Of a DNA stretch of 37,919 nucleotides, positions 8,246-16,946 are shown piece after piece. Below the pieces are notes generated by a model. That model did not search any database and was not told where the DNA came from. It saw nothing but the letters and a program-made list of their open reading frames with translations. Source of the stretch: an uncultured Bacteroidales bacterium (GTDB taxonomy: Bacteria; Bacteroidota; Bacteroidia; Bacteroidales; Paludibacteraceae); contig CACXCA010000062.1 in the NCBI GenBank assembly GCA_902766045.1, positions 1 to 37,919 on the forward strand, read 5' to 3'. Every line of letters begins with the position of its first letter. Position 1 is the stretch's first letter. A program made the translations under genes and the position numbers.

Positions 8246-9820
8246 ATGGCCTCTTACAAAAACATACAACTGGTTGTAACCCCTAAACAAGCTGCAGTCC
8301 TCTCTGATTTAAAAGAACAAGTAGGAAATAATCTGAGGGTTCAACCTTCTCAAATCGATGAGATACAGATTGTTAAAAAATCCATTGACGCAAGGAAACG
8401 GAATGAGATAAAAATAAATTTAACACTCAATGTTTATACACAGGGAACTCAATCCGACAAGATTGAATACCCTTTCCATTATCAAGATGTATCAAACAAA
8501 CAACCTGTGCTTATCATCGGAGCAGGACCTGCCGGTCTTTTTGCTGCACTTCGACTTATCGAACTGGGGTTAAAACCCATCATCATTGAAAGAGGGAAAA
8601 TGGTCAGTGACCGAAAAAAAGACATTGCGTTACTCAATCGACGAGAAGGTCTCAACACCGAATCCAACTACTGCTTTGGCGAAGGTGGTGCAGGAACATT
8701 CTCCGACGGTAAGCTTTTCACCCGTTCGAAAAAGAAAGGCGATTGCAGCCGTATATTGCTCAATTTCCACCAACATGGAGCACAAGACACCATCCTTTAT
8801 GAAGCACATCCGCATATTGGAACAGACAAACTACCCATCATCATTAAAAACATGAGGGAAACTATTCTAAATCATGGCGGTGAGATTCATTTCGAGACAA
8901 AATTCTCAGAACTTATCATCGAAAAAGATTCCGTAAAAGGTGTTCGCACATCCGATGGCAAAGAGTGGTTGACAGAGAATGTCATACTGGCAACCGGTCA
9001 TTCTGCAAGAGATGTATATAACACGCTCTATCGACAAGGAGTAGAACTAGAAAGCAAAGGATTTGCCATGGGTGTGCGTGTTGAGCACCAGCAATCACTG
9101 ATTGACAAGATACAATATCATAGTAAAGATGGAAGAGGCAATTACCTACCTGCCGCCACATACAATCTTGTCACACAAGTAAACGGACGTGGAGTCTATT
9201 CTTTCTGTATGTGTCCAGGTGGCTTCATCGTACCCGCCTCAACAGGATTAGGCGAAGGCGTTGTAAATGGCATGTCATCTTCTTTACGCAATTCCAAATA
9301 TGCTAACTCAGGCATTGTTGTAGAGATTCGACCAGAAGACCTACTCGACTACAAACAATATGGTGTGATGGCAGGACTGAAATTTCAAGAAGAATACGAA
9401 AGATTATCATACGAAAATGGAGAAGGAGAAAAAGCCATTGCGCCGGCTCAAAGATTAAAAGACTTTGTCTTCGGGAAAGCCTCAACCGACTTACCTGCCA
9501 CTTCCTATCTGCCAGGCATCAAGCTCTCCGCAATGCACGAATGGATGCCTGAATTTATTCGAGAAAGAATGCAAGAAGGGTTCAAGGCTTTTGATCAAAA
9601 GATGCACGGTTTCCTCACCAACGATGCCATAATCATTGGTGTGGAATCACGAACCTCCTCACCTATTCGTATTCCACGCGACCAAGAATCGTTAGAACAC
9701 ATACGTATCAAAGGGTTATATCCATGTGGAGAAGGTGCAGGTTACGCAGGTGGCATCACTTCATCTGCCGTGGATGGCGAACGATGTGCTGAAATGATAG
9801 CTGCTAAGCAAATACATTAA
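8246..9820 (+). CDS. FAD-dependent dehydrogenase (COG2509-type)
   Basis: 524 residues. An N-terminal ~85-residue alpha/beta segment precedes a Rossmann dinucleotide fold with VLIIGAGPAGLFAA (GxGxxG at 92-97) and an acidic end of strand two (IIIERGK). Other shared segments include NYCFGEGGAGTFSDGKL, ATGHSARDVY and, near the end, LYPCGEGAGYAGGITSSAVD. These identify the widespread uncharacterised FAD-dependent oxidoreductase family; no signal peptide. It begins 6 bases after the response regulator and ends the run of five same-strand genes, but its job in relation to the others is unclear; it may simply ride on the operon. Confidence 0.88.
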   Translation: MASYKNIQLVVTPKQAAVLSDLKEQVGNNLRVQPSQIDEIQIVKKSIDARKRNEIKINLTLNVYTQGTQSDKIEYPFHYQDVSNKQPVLIIGAGPAGLFAALRLIELGLKPIIIERGKMVSDRKKDIALLNRREGLNTESNYCFGEGGAGTFSDGKLFTRSKKKGDCSRILLNFHQHGAQDTILYEAHPHIGTDKLPIIIKNMRETILNHGGEIHFETKFSELIIEKDSVKGVRTSDGKEWLTENVILATGHSARDVYNTLYRQGVELESKGFAMGVRVEHQQSLIDKIQYHSKDGRGNYLPAATYNLVTQVNGRGVYSFCMCPGGFIVPASTGLGEGVVNGMSSSLRNSKYANSGIVVEIRPEDLLDYKQYGVMAGLKFQEEYERLSYENGEGEKAIAPAQRLKDFVFGKASTDLPATSYLPGIKLSAMHEWMPEFIRERMQEGFKAFDQKMHGFLTNDAIIIGVESRTSSPIRIPRDQESLEHIRIKGLYPCGEGAGYAGGITSSAVDGERCAEMIAAKQIH

Positions 9821-9890
9821 ATAGTCTTAAAAAGAGTGTCATAAAGAATGGATATACAAAAAATCATTTTTCTGTTATAGCAAATAATCG

Positions 9891-9898
9891 TACCTTTG
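9891..9898 (+). promoter_or_regulatory. -7 promoter element for the amidohydrolase gene, nearly leaderless
   Basis: TACCTTTG matches TAnnTTTG exactly and is followed by GCGTCCATT and the ATG at 9907, only 8 bases after the box. The transcript should begin within a few bases of the start codon. Confidence 0.65.
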
Positions 9899-9906
9899 CG
9901 TCCATT

Positions 9907-10692
9907 ATGATAATAGATTTTCATGCACATATATATCCTGCAAAAATTGCAGAGAAAGCAAGTAAAACCATAGGTGAGTTTTACAACATTAAGATGGAAT
10001 ACAAAGGTAGTCCTGAACAACTTCTCGAAAGTGGTAAGCGAATAGGTACAAGCTATTACATCGTACATTCAACTGCCACCGCTCCCCATCAAGTAGAATC
10101 CATCAACAACTACATCATCGGAGAAGTGAACCAACATTCCGAATTCATCGGTTTTGGAACAATTCATCCTGATTACGAGAATTTTGATGCTGAACTAAGG
10201 AGAATCAAGCAAGAGGGGTTGAGAGGAATCAAGCTACATCCTGATTTTCAAAAGTTTGCCATCGACACACCTAAGATGGATCCGATTTATAATGTGATTG
10301 CTGAATTAGAGCTGCCTGTATTAGTTCATGCGGGTGACTTCAGATACGATTATTCAGGTCCAAAAAGAATCGCTCACGTATTGGACAAACATCCAGATTT
10401 GAAATTAATTGCAGCTCACTTTGGTGGATACACTCAATGGGATGAGTCAGAGAAATATCTGGTTGGTAGAAATGTATGGTTTGACACCTCCAGCAGCTTA
10501 TGGAAATTACCGAAAGAGACTGCAATGAGGATGATACACAACCATGGCGTTGAGAAAATGTTATTCGGCGTTGATTACCCTATGTGGGATCACAAAGAAG
10601 AACTAGAACGATTCAATCAATTAGACTTAACGGAAGAAGAACGAGAAGCCATTCTCTACAAAAATGCCATGAAATTATTAAACATGAAATAA
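9907..10692 (+). CDS. Amidohydrolase-2 family (TIM-barrel metal-dependent hydrolase/decarboxylase-like)
   Basis: 261 residues, cytoplasmic. Metal-site residues of the superfamily are in place: H6-x-H8 in DFHAHIY, Lys109 in GIKLHPDF, His141 in LVHAGD, His171 in AHFGG and Asp223 in GVDYP. This is the COG2159-like group, which contains decarboxylases and lactone or amide hydrolases; the substrate is not evident. The start is fixed by the conserved first strand, which begins at the first Met. It has its own promoter and ends at a hairpin terminator shared with the convergent ACT-domain gene. Confidence 0.85.
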   Translation: MIIDFHAHIYPAKIAEKASKTIGEFYNIKMEYKGSPEQLLESGKRIGTSYYIVHSTATAPHQVESINNYIIGEVNQHSEFIGFGTIHPDYENFDAELRRIKQEGLRGIKLHPDFQKFAIDTPKMDPIYNVIAELELPVLVHAGDFRYDYSGPKRIAHVLDKHPDLKLIAAHFGGYTQWDESEKYLVGRNVWFDTSSSLWKLPKETAMRMIHNHGVEKMLFGVDYPMWDHKEELERFNQLDLTEEEREAILYKNAMKLLNMK

Positions 10693-10714
10693 GTAGAGAC
10701 GACAATAAAACAAG

Positions 10715-10746
10715 AAAGGCCGAAGGATGAACCTTCGACCTTTTTT
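10715..10746. terminator. Terminator between the amidohydrolase and ACT-domain genes
   Basis: A hairpin AAAGG-C-CGAAGG / CCTTCG-A-CCTTT with one C-A mismatch and a T-run (10741-10746) on the plus strand; the A-run on the left gives a T-run on the minus strand, so it can act in both directions. Confidence 0.75.
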
Positions 10747-10767
10747 ATTTGCATCTATTTGATCTTC

Positions 10768-11187
10768 TTACTGAATCATATCTGAAACCAACATACCGAT
10801 ATTATTATCTTTCAAAGCCTTCAAGGCCTCTGGCAGTTTATCTGGTCTGATTACAATGTTTGCATTTGTTCCTTCAGAAAAAGCATACATATATTCAATA
10901 TAAATGCCCTCTTTCTCCAAAATTTTCAGGACGGCAGACAATGAACCTGGCTTATTACCGATTCTCAAGCATATAACATCCGTCAACGACACAGCAAATT
11001 TATTTTCCTTTAATATCTCTTTTGCTTTTTCTGGTTCATGAACGATTACACGCAATATACCGAAATCAGAATTATCAGCCACACTAAATGCAGTCATATT
11101 AATACCTGCATTTCCTAATATCTCAGCCACATGATTTAATCTTCCTACCTTATTTTCCAAAAAGACAGAAAGTTGTTTTATAATCAT
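10768..11187 (-). CDS. Tandem ACT-domain protein
   Basis: About 139 residues from the ATG chosen here (MIIKQLSVF), made of two ACT domains (roughly 1-67 and 68-139). ACT domains bind amino acids; both halves carry the turn motif G-R-L / P-G-S-L before a helix. The frame could be read from 11229, but that would add 14 basic residues overlapping the upstream gene; homologous proteins begin at M-I-K-Q-L-S as I recall. It lies 25 bases downstream of the phenylacetate-CoA ligase gene, a pairing common in Bacteroidota and archaea, and is probably a regulator or sensor of aromatic amino acids for that enzyme. Confidence 0.85.
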   Translation of the reverse strand: MIIKQLSVFLENKVGRLNHVAEILGNAGINMTAFSVADNSDFGILRVIVHEPEKAKEILKENKFAVSLTDVICLRIGNKPGSLSAVLKILEKEGIYIEYMYAFSEGTNANIVIRPDKLPEALKALKDNNIGMLVSDMIQ

Positions 11188-11212
11188 ATTATCACACATA
11201 CTCTTTTTCACT

Positions 11213-12517
11213 TTAATTTTTAAACACACGTTTATCTAACACTCTCTTGACCTTTCCTTCACTACGTTCAATCGTACGAGGTTCAGCCAATTTAATATCC
11301 GGTTGAATACCAACCACACTCTGAATCTTATGAGTAATTTTCTTTTTCAATTCCAACATACTCTTGATATCGTCCGTATAGTATTCTTGTTTCACTTCTA
11401 CCATTACCTCGAACGTATCTGTATTATTCACACGATCTACCGTAATAAAGAAATGCGGTTCAAACTCTTCCAATTCACAAATAACGGATTCTATCTGGGT
11501 TGGGAATACATTCACACCACGAATAATCAACATATCATCACAACGTCCCATGATTTTATCCATGCGAACCAACGTACGTCCGCAAGAGCATTTCTCATAA
11601 TGCAAAGCCGTAAGGTCTCGTGTACGGAAACGAATCAACGGCATACCCTCCTTCGTCAACGTTGTAAACACCAATTCACCTTTTTCACCCTCTGGCAATG
11701 GCTCTCCAGTCTCAGGGTCGATGATTTCTGGGAAGAAATGATCCTCATTTAAGTGAGTACCATGCTGACACTCACACTCGAATCCGACGCCAGGACCCAT
11801 TATTTCCGTCAATCCATATATATCATAGGCTTTAATACCCATCTTTTGCTCAATCTCTCTACGCATACCTTCTGTCCAAGGCTCTGCACCAAAGACACCC
11901 ACACGTAACTGAAATTCCTCCTTCTTATACGGAGAAGCTTCCATAGCCTCCGCCAAATACATAGCATAAGAAGGTGTAGCAGCCAATGCCTTAGCACCTA
12001 AATCATGCATCATCATTATTTGTTTCTGTGTATTACCACTTGACATCGGAATGACCATTGCACCTATATTTTCAACAGCAGCATGTGCACCTAAACCACC
12101 AGTAAATAATCCATAACCATAAGATACCTGAACGATATCATCCTTGCCTAATCCAAAAGAAGTCAGGCATCGAGCACCCACCTCTTTCCATACGGCAAGG
12201 TCATTATTCGTTAATCCGACAACAATAGGCTTTCCTGTTGTCCCTGACGAAGCGTGAATTCGTACAATTTCCGACAAGGGAGCAGACAACAATCCAAATG
12301 GATAATAGTCTCTTAAATCTTTCTTCGACGAGAAAGGTAATTTCACAATATCCTTGATATCCTTGATATCATTAGGCGTAATGCCTGCTTCTTGCATACG
12401 TTTGCGATAGGGCTCACAATTATGATACACTCGTTCTACTACTCGTCTGAGACGTAAACTCTGTAGTTTTCTCATCTCTTCGCGGCCCATGCATTCAACG
12501 GTCTCATTCCAAATCAT
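11213..12517 (-). CDS. paaK: Phenylacetate-CoA ligase (aryl-CoA ligase)
   Basis: 434 residues from the ATG at 12517 (MIWNETVECM). Acyl-adenylate enzyme: AMP-binding loop SSGTTGKPIVVG, the A5-like YGLTEIMGPG, the GE.VFTTL region and the C-terminal GRCDDMLIIRGVNVFPTQ motif typical of PaaK. It joins CoA to phenylacetate or related aryl acids with ATP. Together with the ACT protein it is usually linked to salvage or oxidation of aromatic amino acids by indolepyruvate/phenylpyruvate oxidoreductase, whose genes are not in this window. The frame extends to 12556, but the -7 promoter box at 12554-12561 overlaps that upstream start, which supports the shorter protein. Confidence 0.9.
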   Translation of the reverse strand: MIWNETVECMGREEMRKLQSLRLRRVVERVYHNCEPYRKRMQEAGITPNDIKDIKDIVKLPFSSKKDLRDYYPFGLLSAPLSEIVRIHASSGTTGKPIVVGLTNNDLAVWKEVGARCLTSFGLGKDDIVQVSYGYGLFTGGLGAHAAVENIGAMVIPMSSGNTQKQIMMMHDLGAKALAATPSYAMYLAEAMEASPYKKEEFQLRVGVFGAEPWTEGMRREIEQKMGIKAYDIYGLTEIMGPGVGFECECQHGTHLNEDHFFPEIIDPETGEPLPEGEKGELVFTTLTKEGMPLIRFRTRDLTALHYEKCSCGRTLVRMDKIMGRCDDMLIIRGVNVFPTQIESVICELEEFEPHFFITVDRVNNTDTFEVMVEVKQEYYTDDIKSMLELKKKITHKIQSVVGIQPDIKLAEPRTIERSEGKVKRVLDKRVFKN

Positions 12518-12553
12518 TTTCTTACTACTATTTAAATTATACTCATTCCACTG

Positions 12554-12561
12554 CAAATATA
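12554..12561 (-). promoter_or_regulatory. -7 promoter element for the paaK-ACT operon
   Basis: Minus-strand TATATTTG, 36 bases before the chosen start codon. A TTG lies 14 bases further upstream, short of the ideal spacing, so the -33 element is uncertain. Confidence 0.55.
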
Positions 12562-12716
12562 AATTTTATATTTAACAATATACTAAATTGTTATATTAAA
12601 AATTATCATCCGTTAAGAATTTACCATAGGTGGTGGAAAACATTTCTTTTTGCAGAATATTAGAACCTGACTACACTTTTCTCTTTATATAATTTCCCAA
12701 ATACTTTTCAATTGCT

Positions 12717-12724
12717 TACATTTG
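12717..12724 (+). promoter_or_regulatory. -7 promoter element for pspC-uvrB
   Basis: TACATTTG, 24 bases before the PspC start codon. A TTG in-frame start at 12722 would lie inside this box and is therefore rejected. Confidence 0.55.
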
Positions 12725-12748
12725 CATAACATAAAATTGCTAACGATT

Positions 12749-12934
12749 ATGGAAAAAAAATTAAAACGTTCAAACAATGTATTAATTGCTGGTGTTTGTG
12801 CTGGCTTGGCCGAGTATTTGGAAGTTGACGTCACCTTAGTACGTATAGGCTGGGCACTTCTCACATTATTCTCAGCCATATTCCTAGGTATTATTGCATA
12901 TGTCATATGTGCTATTCTTATGCCTAAAGCGTAA
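12749..12934 (+). CDS. PspC-domain small membrane protein
   Basis: 61 residues from the ATG at 12749. The whole protein is a PspC domain: KKLKRSNNVLIAGVCAGLAEYLEVD, then VTLVRIGWALL and a hydrophobic helix ending in ILMP. PspC proteins sit in the inner membrane and, in enterobacteria, respond to envelope stress; the small stand-alone version of Bacteroidota is less well understood. It ends 7 bases before uvrB and likely shares its transcript. Confidence 0.87.
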   Translation: MEKKLKRSNNVLIAGVCAGLAEYLEVDVTLVRIGWALLTLFSAIFLGIIAYVICAILMPKA

Positions 12935-12941
12935 TTAATTC

Positions 12942-14957
12942 ATGAAATTCAAGCTGAAATCCGAATTTGCCCCCACTGGCGACCAACCTCAAGCTATTGA
13001 GGAATTGGCGCAGGGGGTCAATGATAATCTTCAGCACCAAACATTATTAGGTGTTACTGGATCTGGCAAGACATTTACAATTGCCAATGTCATAGAGAAG
13101 GTTCAACGACCAACTCTCATCCTAAGCCACAACAAAACATTGGCAGCTCAATTGTACAGCGAATTCAAAAGTTTCTTCCCTGATAATGCAGTTGAATATT
13201 TTGTGTCATACTATGATTACTTTCAACCAGAAGCATACCTACCCAACACCGACACATATATAGAGAAGGATCTTTCCATCAATGACGAATTGGAAAAACT
13301 TCGTCTAGCTACCACCTCTTCCCTACTCTCTGGTCGAAGAGATGTCATTGTTGTCTCTTCTGTTTCTTGTCTCTATGGTATAGGTAATCCGGACGATTTC
13401 TATAGCACCATGATTACCATAAAACAAGGTGCCGCCATGAGCATGAACTATCTGCTTCGTAAACTAGTTGAAAGTTTATATGTAAGAAATGAAATCGAAC
13501 TGGACCATGGTAAATTCCGTGTCAAAGGGGATACGGTTGATGTATATCTCGCCTATAGTGATTACATCATTCGAATTCATTTCTGGGGAGATGAAATCGA
13601 AGAAATTGAATCCATTGATCCCATCAACAATCTACATATCGAATCGTTTAGTGAATACAAAATTTATCCAGCCAATTTATTCGTAACAACGCAAGAAAGA
13701 ATAAACAGAGCGGTCATCGAGATTCAGGATGATCTGAACACCCAAGTCGAATACTTCCAATCCATCGGGAAAGTTTTTGAAGCCAAACGCCTCAACGAAC
13801 GAGTGAATTACGACTTGGAAATGATCAAAGAACTAGGACACTGTTCTGGTATAGAAAACTACTCTCGCTATTTCGACGGACGTGCACCAGGATCTCGTCC
13901 ATTCTGCTTGTTAGATTATTTTCCAAAGGATTTCTTATTGGTAATAGATGAAAGTCATGTCACCATTCCACAGATTCACGCCATGTACGGTGGTGACTAC
14001 TCCAGAAAAAGCACATTGGTGAATTATGGATTCAGACTTCCTTCAGCTTTAGATAATCGTCCGCTGAAATTTGAAGAGTTTGAACAACTCACAGGACAAA
14101 CCATTTACGTCAGCGCCACGCCTGCAGAATACGAATTAGAGAAAAGCGGAGGCGTATTTGTTGAACAGATCATCCGTCCTACAGGCTTATTAGATCCTAT
14201 CATCGAAGTAAGACCTAGCACCAATCAGATAGATGACTTATTAGAAGAGATTCATATCAGAGCAGAAAAAGATGAACGAGTTCTAGTTACCACATTAACA
14301 AAACGCATGGCAGAGGAACTACAAGCCTATCTGGAGAAAATGAACATCCGATGTAAATACATTCACTCTGACGTAGAGACATTGGAAAGAGTTCAAATCA
14401 TGGAAGATCTTCGCAACGGTTTGTTTGATGTCCTCGTCGGCGTTAACCTTTTAAGAGAAGGTCTTGATCTTCCGCAAGTATCATTGGTCGCAATCATTGA
14501 TGCCGACAAAGAAGGCATGCTTCGTTCTCATAGAGCTCTGACCCAAACAGCTGGACGTGCAGCCAGAAATGTCAACGGCAAAGTCATAATGTATGCTGAT
14601 AAAATAACCAGAAGCATGCAACTCACAATCGACGAAACCAATCGACGCAGAGAGAAACAGATGGCTTACAACATAGCGAACAACATCACCCCTAAATCCG
14701 CTATAAAAAACAGTAAATCCGCGCTTGCCAACACTGAAGAGAGTGGCAAGACTGTCAATCCTTCAAAAATGTATATAAACGAGAGTACACCATTCTTAGC
14801 AGCAGAAGAAAACAGCTATCTTTCCACTACAGAGATTGAAAAAGCCATCAAAAAAGCCAAAACAGCCATGAAAGAGTGTGCCAAGAATCTGGACTTCATT
14901 CAAGCCGCACAATATAGAGATGAGATTATTCGTCTGGAAAAGATGCTAAAAGCATAA
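12942..14957 (+). CDS. uvrB: UvrABC excision nuclease subunit B
   Basis: 671 residues, full length. Helicase-type ATPase of nucleotide excision repair that receives damaged DNA from UvrA and positions UvrC. Walker A is GVTGSGKT (37-44); the beta-hairpin that clamps DNA contains YYDYFQPEAYLP; Walker B-type DESH; helicase motifs V-VI in GVNLLREGLDLPQV and QTAGRAARN; the C-terminal UVR coiled coil (about 630-671) that binds UvrC is intact. An SOS-type operator is not apparent. It follows the PspC gene by 7 bases, and converges on the tRNA-Ser gene. Confidence 0.97.
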   Translation: MKFKLKSEFAPTGDQPQAIEELAQGVNDNLQHQTLLGVTGSGKTFTIANVIEKVQRPTLILSHNKTLAAQLYSEFKSFFPDNAVEYFVSYYDYFQPEAYLPNTDTYIEKDLSINDELEKLRLATTSSLLSGRRDVIVVSSVSCLYGIGNPDDFYSTMITIKQGAAMSMNYLLRKLVESLYVRNEIELDHGKFRVKGDTVDVYLAYSDYIIRIHFWGDEIEEIESIDPINNLHIESFSEYKIYPANLFVTTQERINRAVIEIQDDLNTQVEYFQSIGKVFEAKRLNERVNYDLEMIKELGHCSGIENYSRYFDGRAPGSRPFCLLDYFPKDFLLVIDESHVTIPQIHAMYGGDYSRKSTLVNYGFRLPSALDNRPLKFEEFEQLTGQTIYVSATPAEYELEKSGGVFVEQIIRPTGLLDPIIEVRPSTNQIDDLLEEIHIRAEKDERVLVTTLTKRMAEELQAYLEKMNIRCKYIHSDVETLERVQIMEDLRNGLFDVLVGVNLLREGLDLPQVSLVAIIDADKEGMLRSHRALTQTAGRAARNVNGKVIMYADKITRSMQLTIDETNRRREKQMAYNIANNITPKSAIKNSKSALANTEESGKTVNPSKMYINESTPFLAAEENSYLSTTEIEKAIKKAKTAMKECAKNLDFIQAAQYRDEIIRLEKMLKA

Positions 14958-14958
14958 A

Positions 14959-14991
14959 TAAAAAAAAGACCGAAAGAAATATCTTCCAGTC
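14959..14991 (-). terminator. Terminator of the tRNA-Ser gene
   Basis: GACCGAAAGA / TCTTCCAGTC pair at 8 of 10 positions around an AATA loop; on the minus strand the hairpin is followed by a run of eight T. On the plus strand there is no T-run, so uvrB transcripts may continue antisense into the tRNA. Confidence 0.65.
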
Positions 14992-14995
14992 TCAG

Positions 14996-15082
14996 CGGTG
15001 AGAGGGGGATTCGAACCCCCGGAACGGTTACCCGTTCGTCAGTTTAGCAAACTGGTGGTTTAAGCCACTCACCCATCTCACC
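14996..15082 (-). tRNA. tRNA-Ser(GCU)
   Basis: An 87-base class II tRNA. Acceptor stem GGTGAGA/TCTCACC with discriminator G, T-arm GGGGG-TTCGAAT-CCCCC, a long variable arm (GAACGG-GTA-CCGTTC) as expected for serine, and an anticodon loop TTGCTAA giving GCU, which reads AGC/AGU. The CCA end is not encoded. Positions 27-43 form a C-A mismatch at the top of the anticodon stem; the other four pairs are standard. A -7 promoter box lies 57 bases upstream. Confidence 0.95.
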
Positions 15083-15138
15083 AAACCCCATTTTTTCAAT
15101 GGTTATATCATTTGACAATCTTTTCTCAATTGCGAGTG

Positions 15139-15146
15139 CAAATATA
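15139..15146 (-). promoter_or_regulatory. -7 promoter element for tRNA-Ser
   Basis: Minus-strand TATATTTG, 57 bases before the 5' end of the mature tRNA. Confidence 0.55.
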
Positions 15147-15155
15147 AAGACTCTT

Positions 15156-15188
15156 TTTGAAAATCCAAAAAATATTTCATTATTTTTG
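15156..15188 (+). promoter_or_regulatory. Promoter for mltG
   Basis: TTTG at 15156-15159, 21-base spacer, TATTTTTG at 15181-15188; matches the Bacteroidota TTTG-N19-21-TAnnTTTG consensus. The start codon is 27 bases downstream. It lies back to back with the tRNA promoter. Confidence 0.65.
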
Positions 15189-15214
15189 TACCAAATTAAG
15201 AATATAAAATAAAC

Positions 15215-16237
15215 ATGAAAAAGAAAATAGTATTTTGCGTTTTAGCACTCTTTTTAACTCTCTGTATTGGTGGCTTATACCTATACAAAATTCTTATGAC
15301 AAGTAATGTAGAGACAAAAGAGCCTCAATATCTGCTCATCTATCCCGGACAAGGATATGACTCCATATTAGACAATTTAAAGGAAACAGGTACAATAAAA
15401 GATTTCAATTCATTTAAACTAATTGCAAACTTTTCCGGCTACAAAGACAAAATCCACACAGGAAGATATGAATTAACCAACGGACTTTCAAATCTTCGAC
15501 TGATTCAAAAACTGATTTATGGCAGACAAACACCCGTACGTTTCACATTCAATAACATCCGAACAAAGGATCAATTCGCTGAGAAAGTATCGGAGAAATT
15601 AATGATGAGCAAAGAAGATTTCATCAATGCTTTAGACAGTGAGGAGACCCTTAAAGAATACAATCTCACAAAAGAGAATAATCTCGTCATCTTCTTACCC
15701 AACACGTATGAGTTTTACTGGGATATCACCCCTAAAAACTTCTTGTCAAAAATGAAAAAAGAATATGATAAGTTCTGGACCGATGAACGTCTAAGCAAAT
15801 TGAACGAATGTGGACTGTCTCAAATAGAAGCAAGCATTTTAGCTTCTATTGTTGAGGAAGAAACCATCAAAAACGATGAACGTCCTAAAGTTGCAGGTCT
15901 ATACATCAACCGTCTAAAAATAGGCATGCTACTCCAAGCCGACCCAACTGTCAAATTCGCTTTAGGAGATTTTTCATTAAAAAGAGTGTCTGGCGGATTC
16001 AATCAAATAGACTCTCCTTATAACACATACAAATACCAAGGACTTCCTCCTGGTCCAATCCGTATTCCATCTGAAGGCGGCATAGATGCCGTGTTAAATT
16101 ATGAACATCATGATTATTTATTCATGTGTGCTAAAAGAGATTTCTCTGGTTATCATGATTTCACCACCACATTTGGAGAACATCAAAATAATGCTAGACA
16201 ATATCATAAAAAACTAGACAAAATAGGCATTAAATAA
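15215..16237 (+). CDS. mltG: Endolytic murein transglycosylase MltG (YceG-like)
   Basis: 340 residues. One N-terminal membrane anchor (about 5-25), a LysM-like segment, then the YceG domain with ASIVEEETIKNDERPKVAG (catalytic Glu216 by comparison with the E. coli enzyme's Glu218), LQADPTVKFALG and the closing YNTYKYQGLPPGPI. It cuts nascent glycan strands at the outer face of the inner membrane and so sets strand length. The downstream thioesterase gene starts 4 bases after its stop, so the two are co-transcribed. Confidence 0.94.
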   Translation: MKKKIVFCVLALFLTLCIGGLYLYKILMTSNVETKEPQYLLIYPGQGYDSILDNLKETGTIKDFNSFKLIANFSGYKDKIHTGRYELTNGLSNLRLIQKLIYGRQTPVRFTFNNIRTKDQFAEKVSEKLMMSKEDFINALDSEETLKEYNLTKENNLVIFLPNTYEFYWDITPKNFLSKMKKEYDKFWTDERLSKLNECGLSQIEASILASIVEEETIKNDERPKVAGLYINRLKIGMLLQADPTVKFALGDFSLKRVSGGFNQIDSPYNTYKYQGLPPGPIRIPSEGGIDAVLNYEHHDYLFMCAKRDFSGYHDFTTTFGEHQNNARQYHKKLDKIGIK

Positions 16238-16241
16238 AATT

Positions 16242-16946
16242 ATGTATAGTCTAAATTACAAAGTAACGACGAGTACCTGCGACAGCGAAGGTAACCTGAA
16301 ACTTTATTCTGCCCTCCAAATGCTGCAGGACTGTTCTGAAATGTGGATCGAAAACGAACCTAAGGTGAAACAATTTTTCTCTGAACAGAATATGGCCCAA
16401 CTATTGGCTTCTCGTCAGGTTGAAATCGTCAGAGTACCCAAATACAAAGAGGAACTGACCGTGACAACATTAGTCTATGAGATGAAACCGATGTTTGGAT
16501 TCAGAAACACTTTTATCTACGACAGGGAAGGAAAACCCTGTTATAAAACATGGAGCATGGGTGCTTTTGTTGATAAATCGACAGGCAAATTGAAAAGCGT
16601 GGATGCATCGATTATTGCATCAATGAACATAGAACCATCTATGCAAATGAACTATGTGGGACGACGAATTCTATTACCTAAAGAGGGTGGCATAGTCCTC
16701 GACAGAATACCTGTACAGAAAAACGATATAGATTACAATCAGCATGTGAATAATGCCAACTATATCCGCATGGTTGTAGAGCTTCTGCCGAATCAATTCA
16801 AGGCTCAAAACATTCGGATGGAGTATCGCAAACCAGCCAAGCTGGGAGATATGCTGACACCCACAATGTATCAAACAGAACACGCTCTGCAATTTTCTCT
16901 CTCAATCGGTAATGATGTGAGTACGATCATTGAATTTAGTGAATAA
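16242..16946 (+). CDS. Acyl-ACP thioesterase (FatA-like)
   Basis: 234 residues with two hot-dog folds. The second carries the D-x-N-x-H signature NDIDYNQHVNNANYI (Asp164, Asn166, His168), as in plant FatA/FatB. The enzyme releases free fatty acids from acyl carrier protein in the cytoplasm. In gut Bacteroidota such enzymes feed acyl supply for lipids; the chain-length preference cannot be read here. No terminator hairpin is obvious after it. Confidence 0.9.
   Translation: MYSLNYKVTTSTCDSEGNLKLYSALQMLQDCSEMWIENEPKVKQFFSEQNMAQLLASRQVEIVRVPKYKEELTVTTLVYEMKPMFGFRNTFIYDREGKPCYKTWSMGAFVDKSTGKLKSVDASIIASMNIEPSMQMNYVGRRILLPKEGGIVLDRIPVQKNDIDYNQHVNNANYIRMVVELLPNQFKAQNIRMEYRKPAKLGDMLTPTMYQTEHALQFSLSIGNDVSTIIEFSE

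Noticed and set aside
11188-11229. Longer start for the ACT-domain protein
   Set aside because: Would add 14 residues without family match and overlap paaK; the ATG at 11187 fits the domain boundary.
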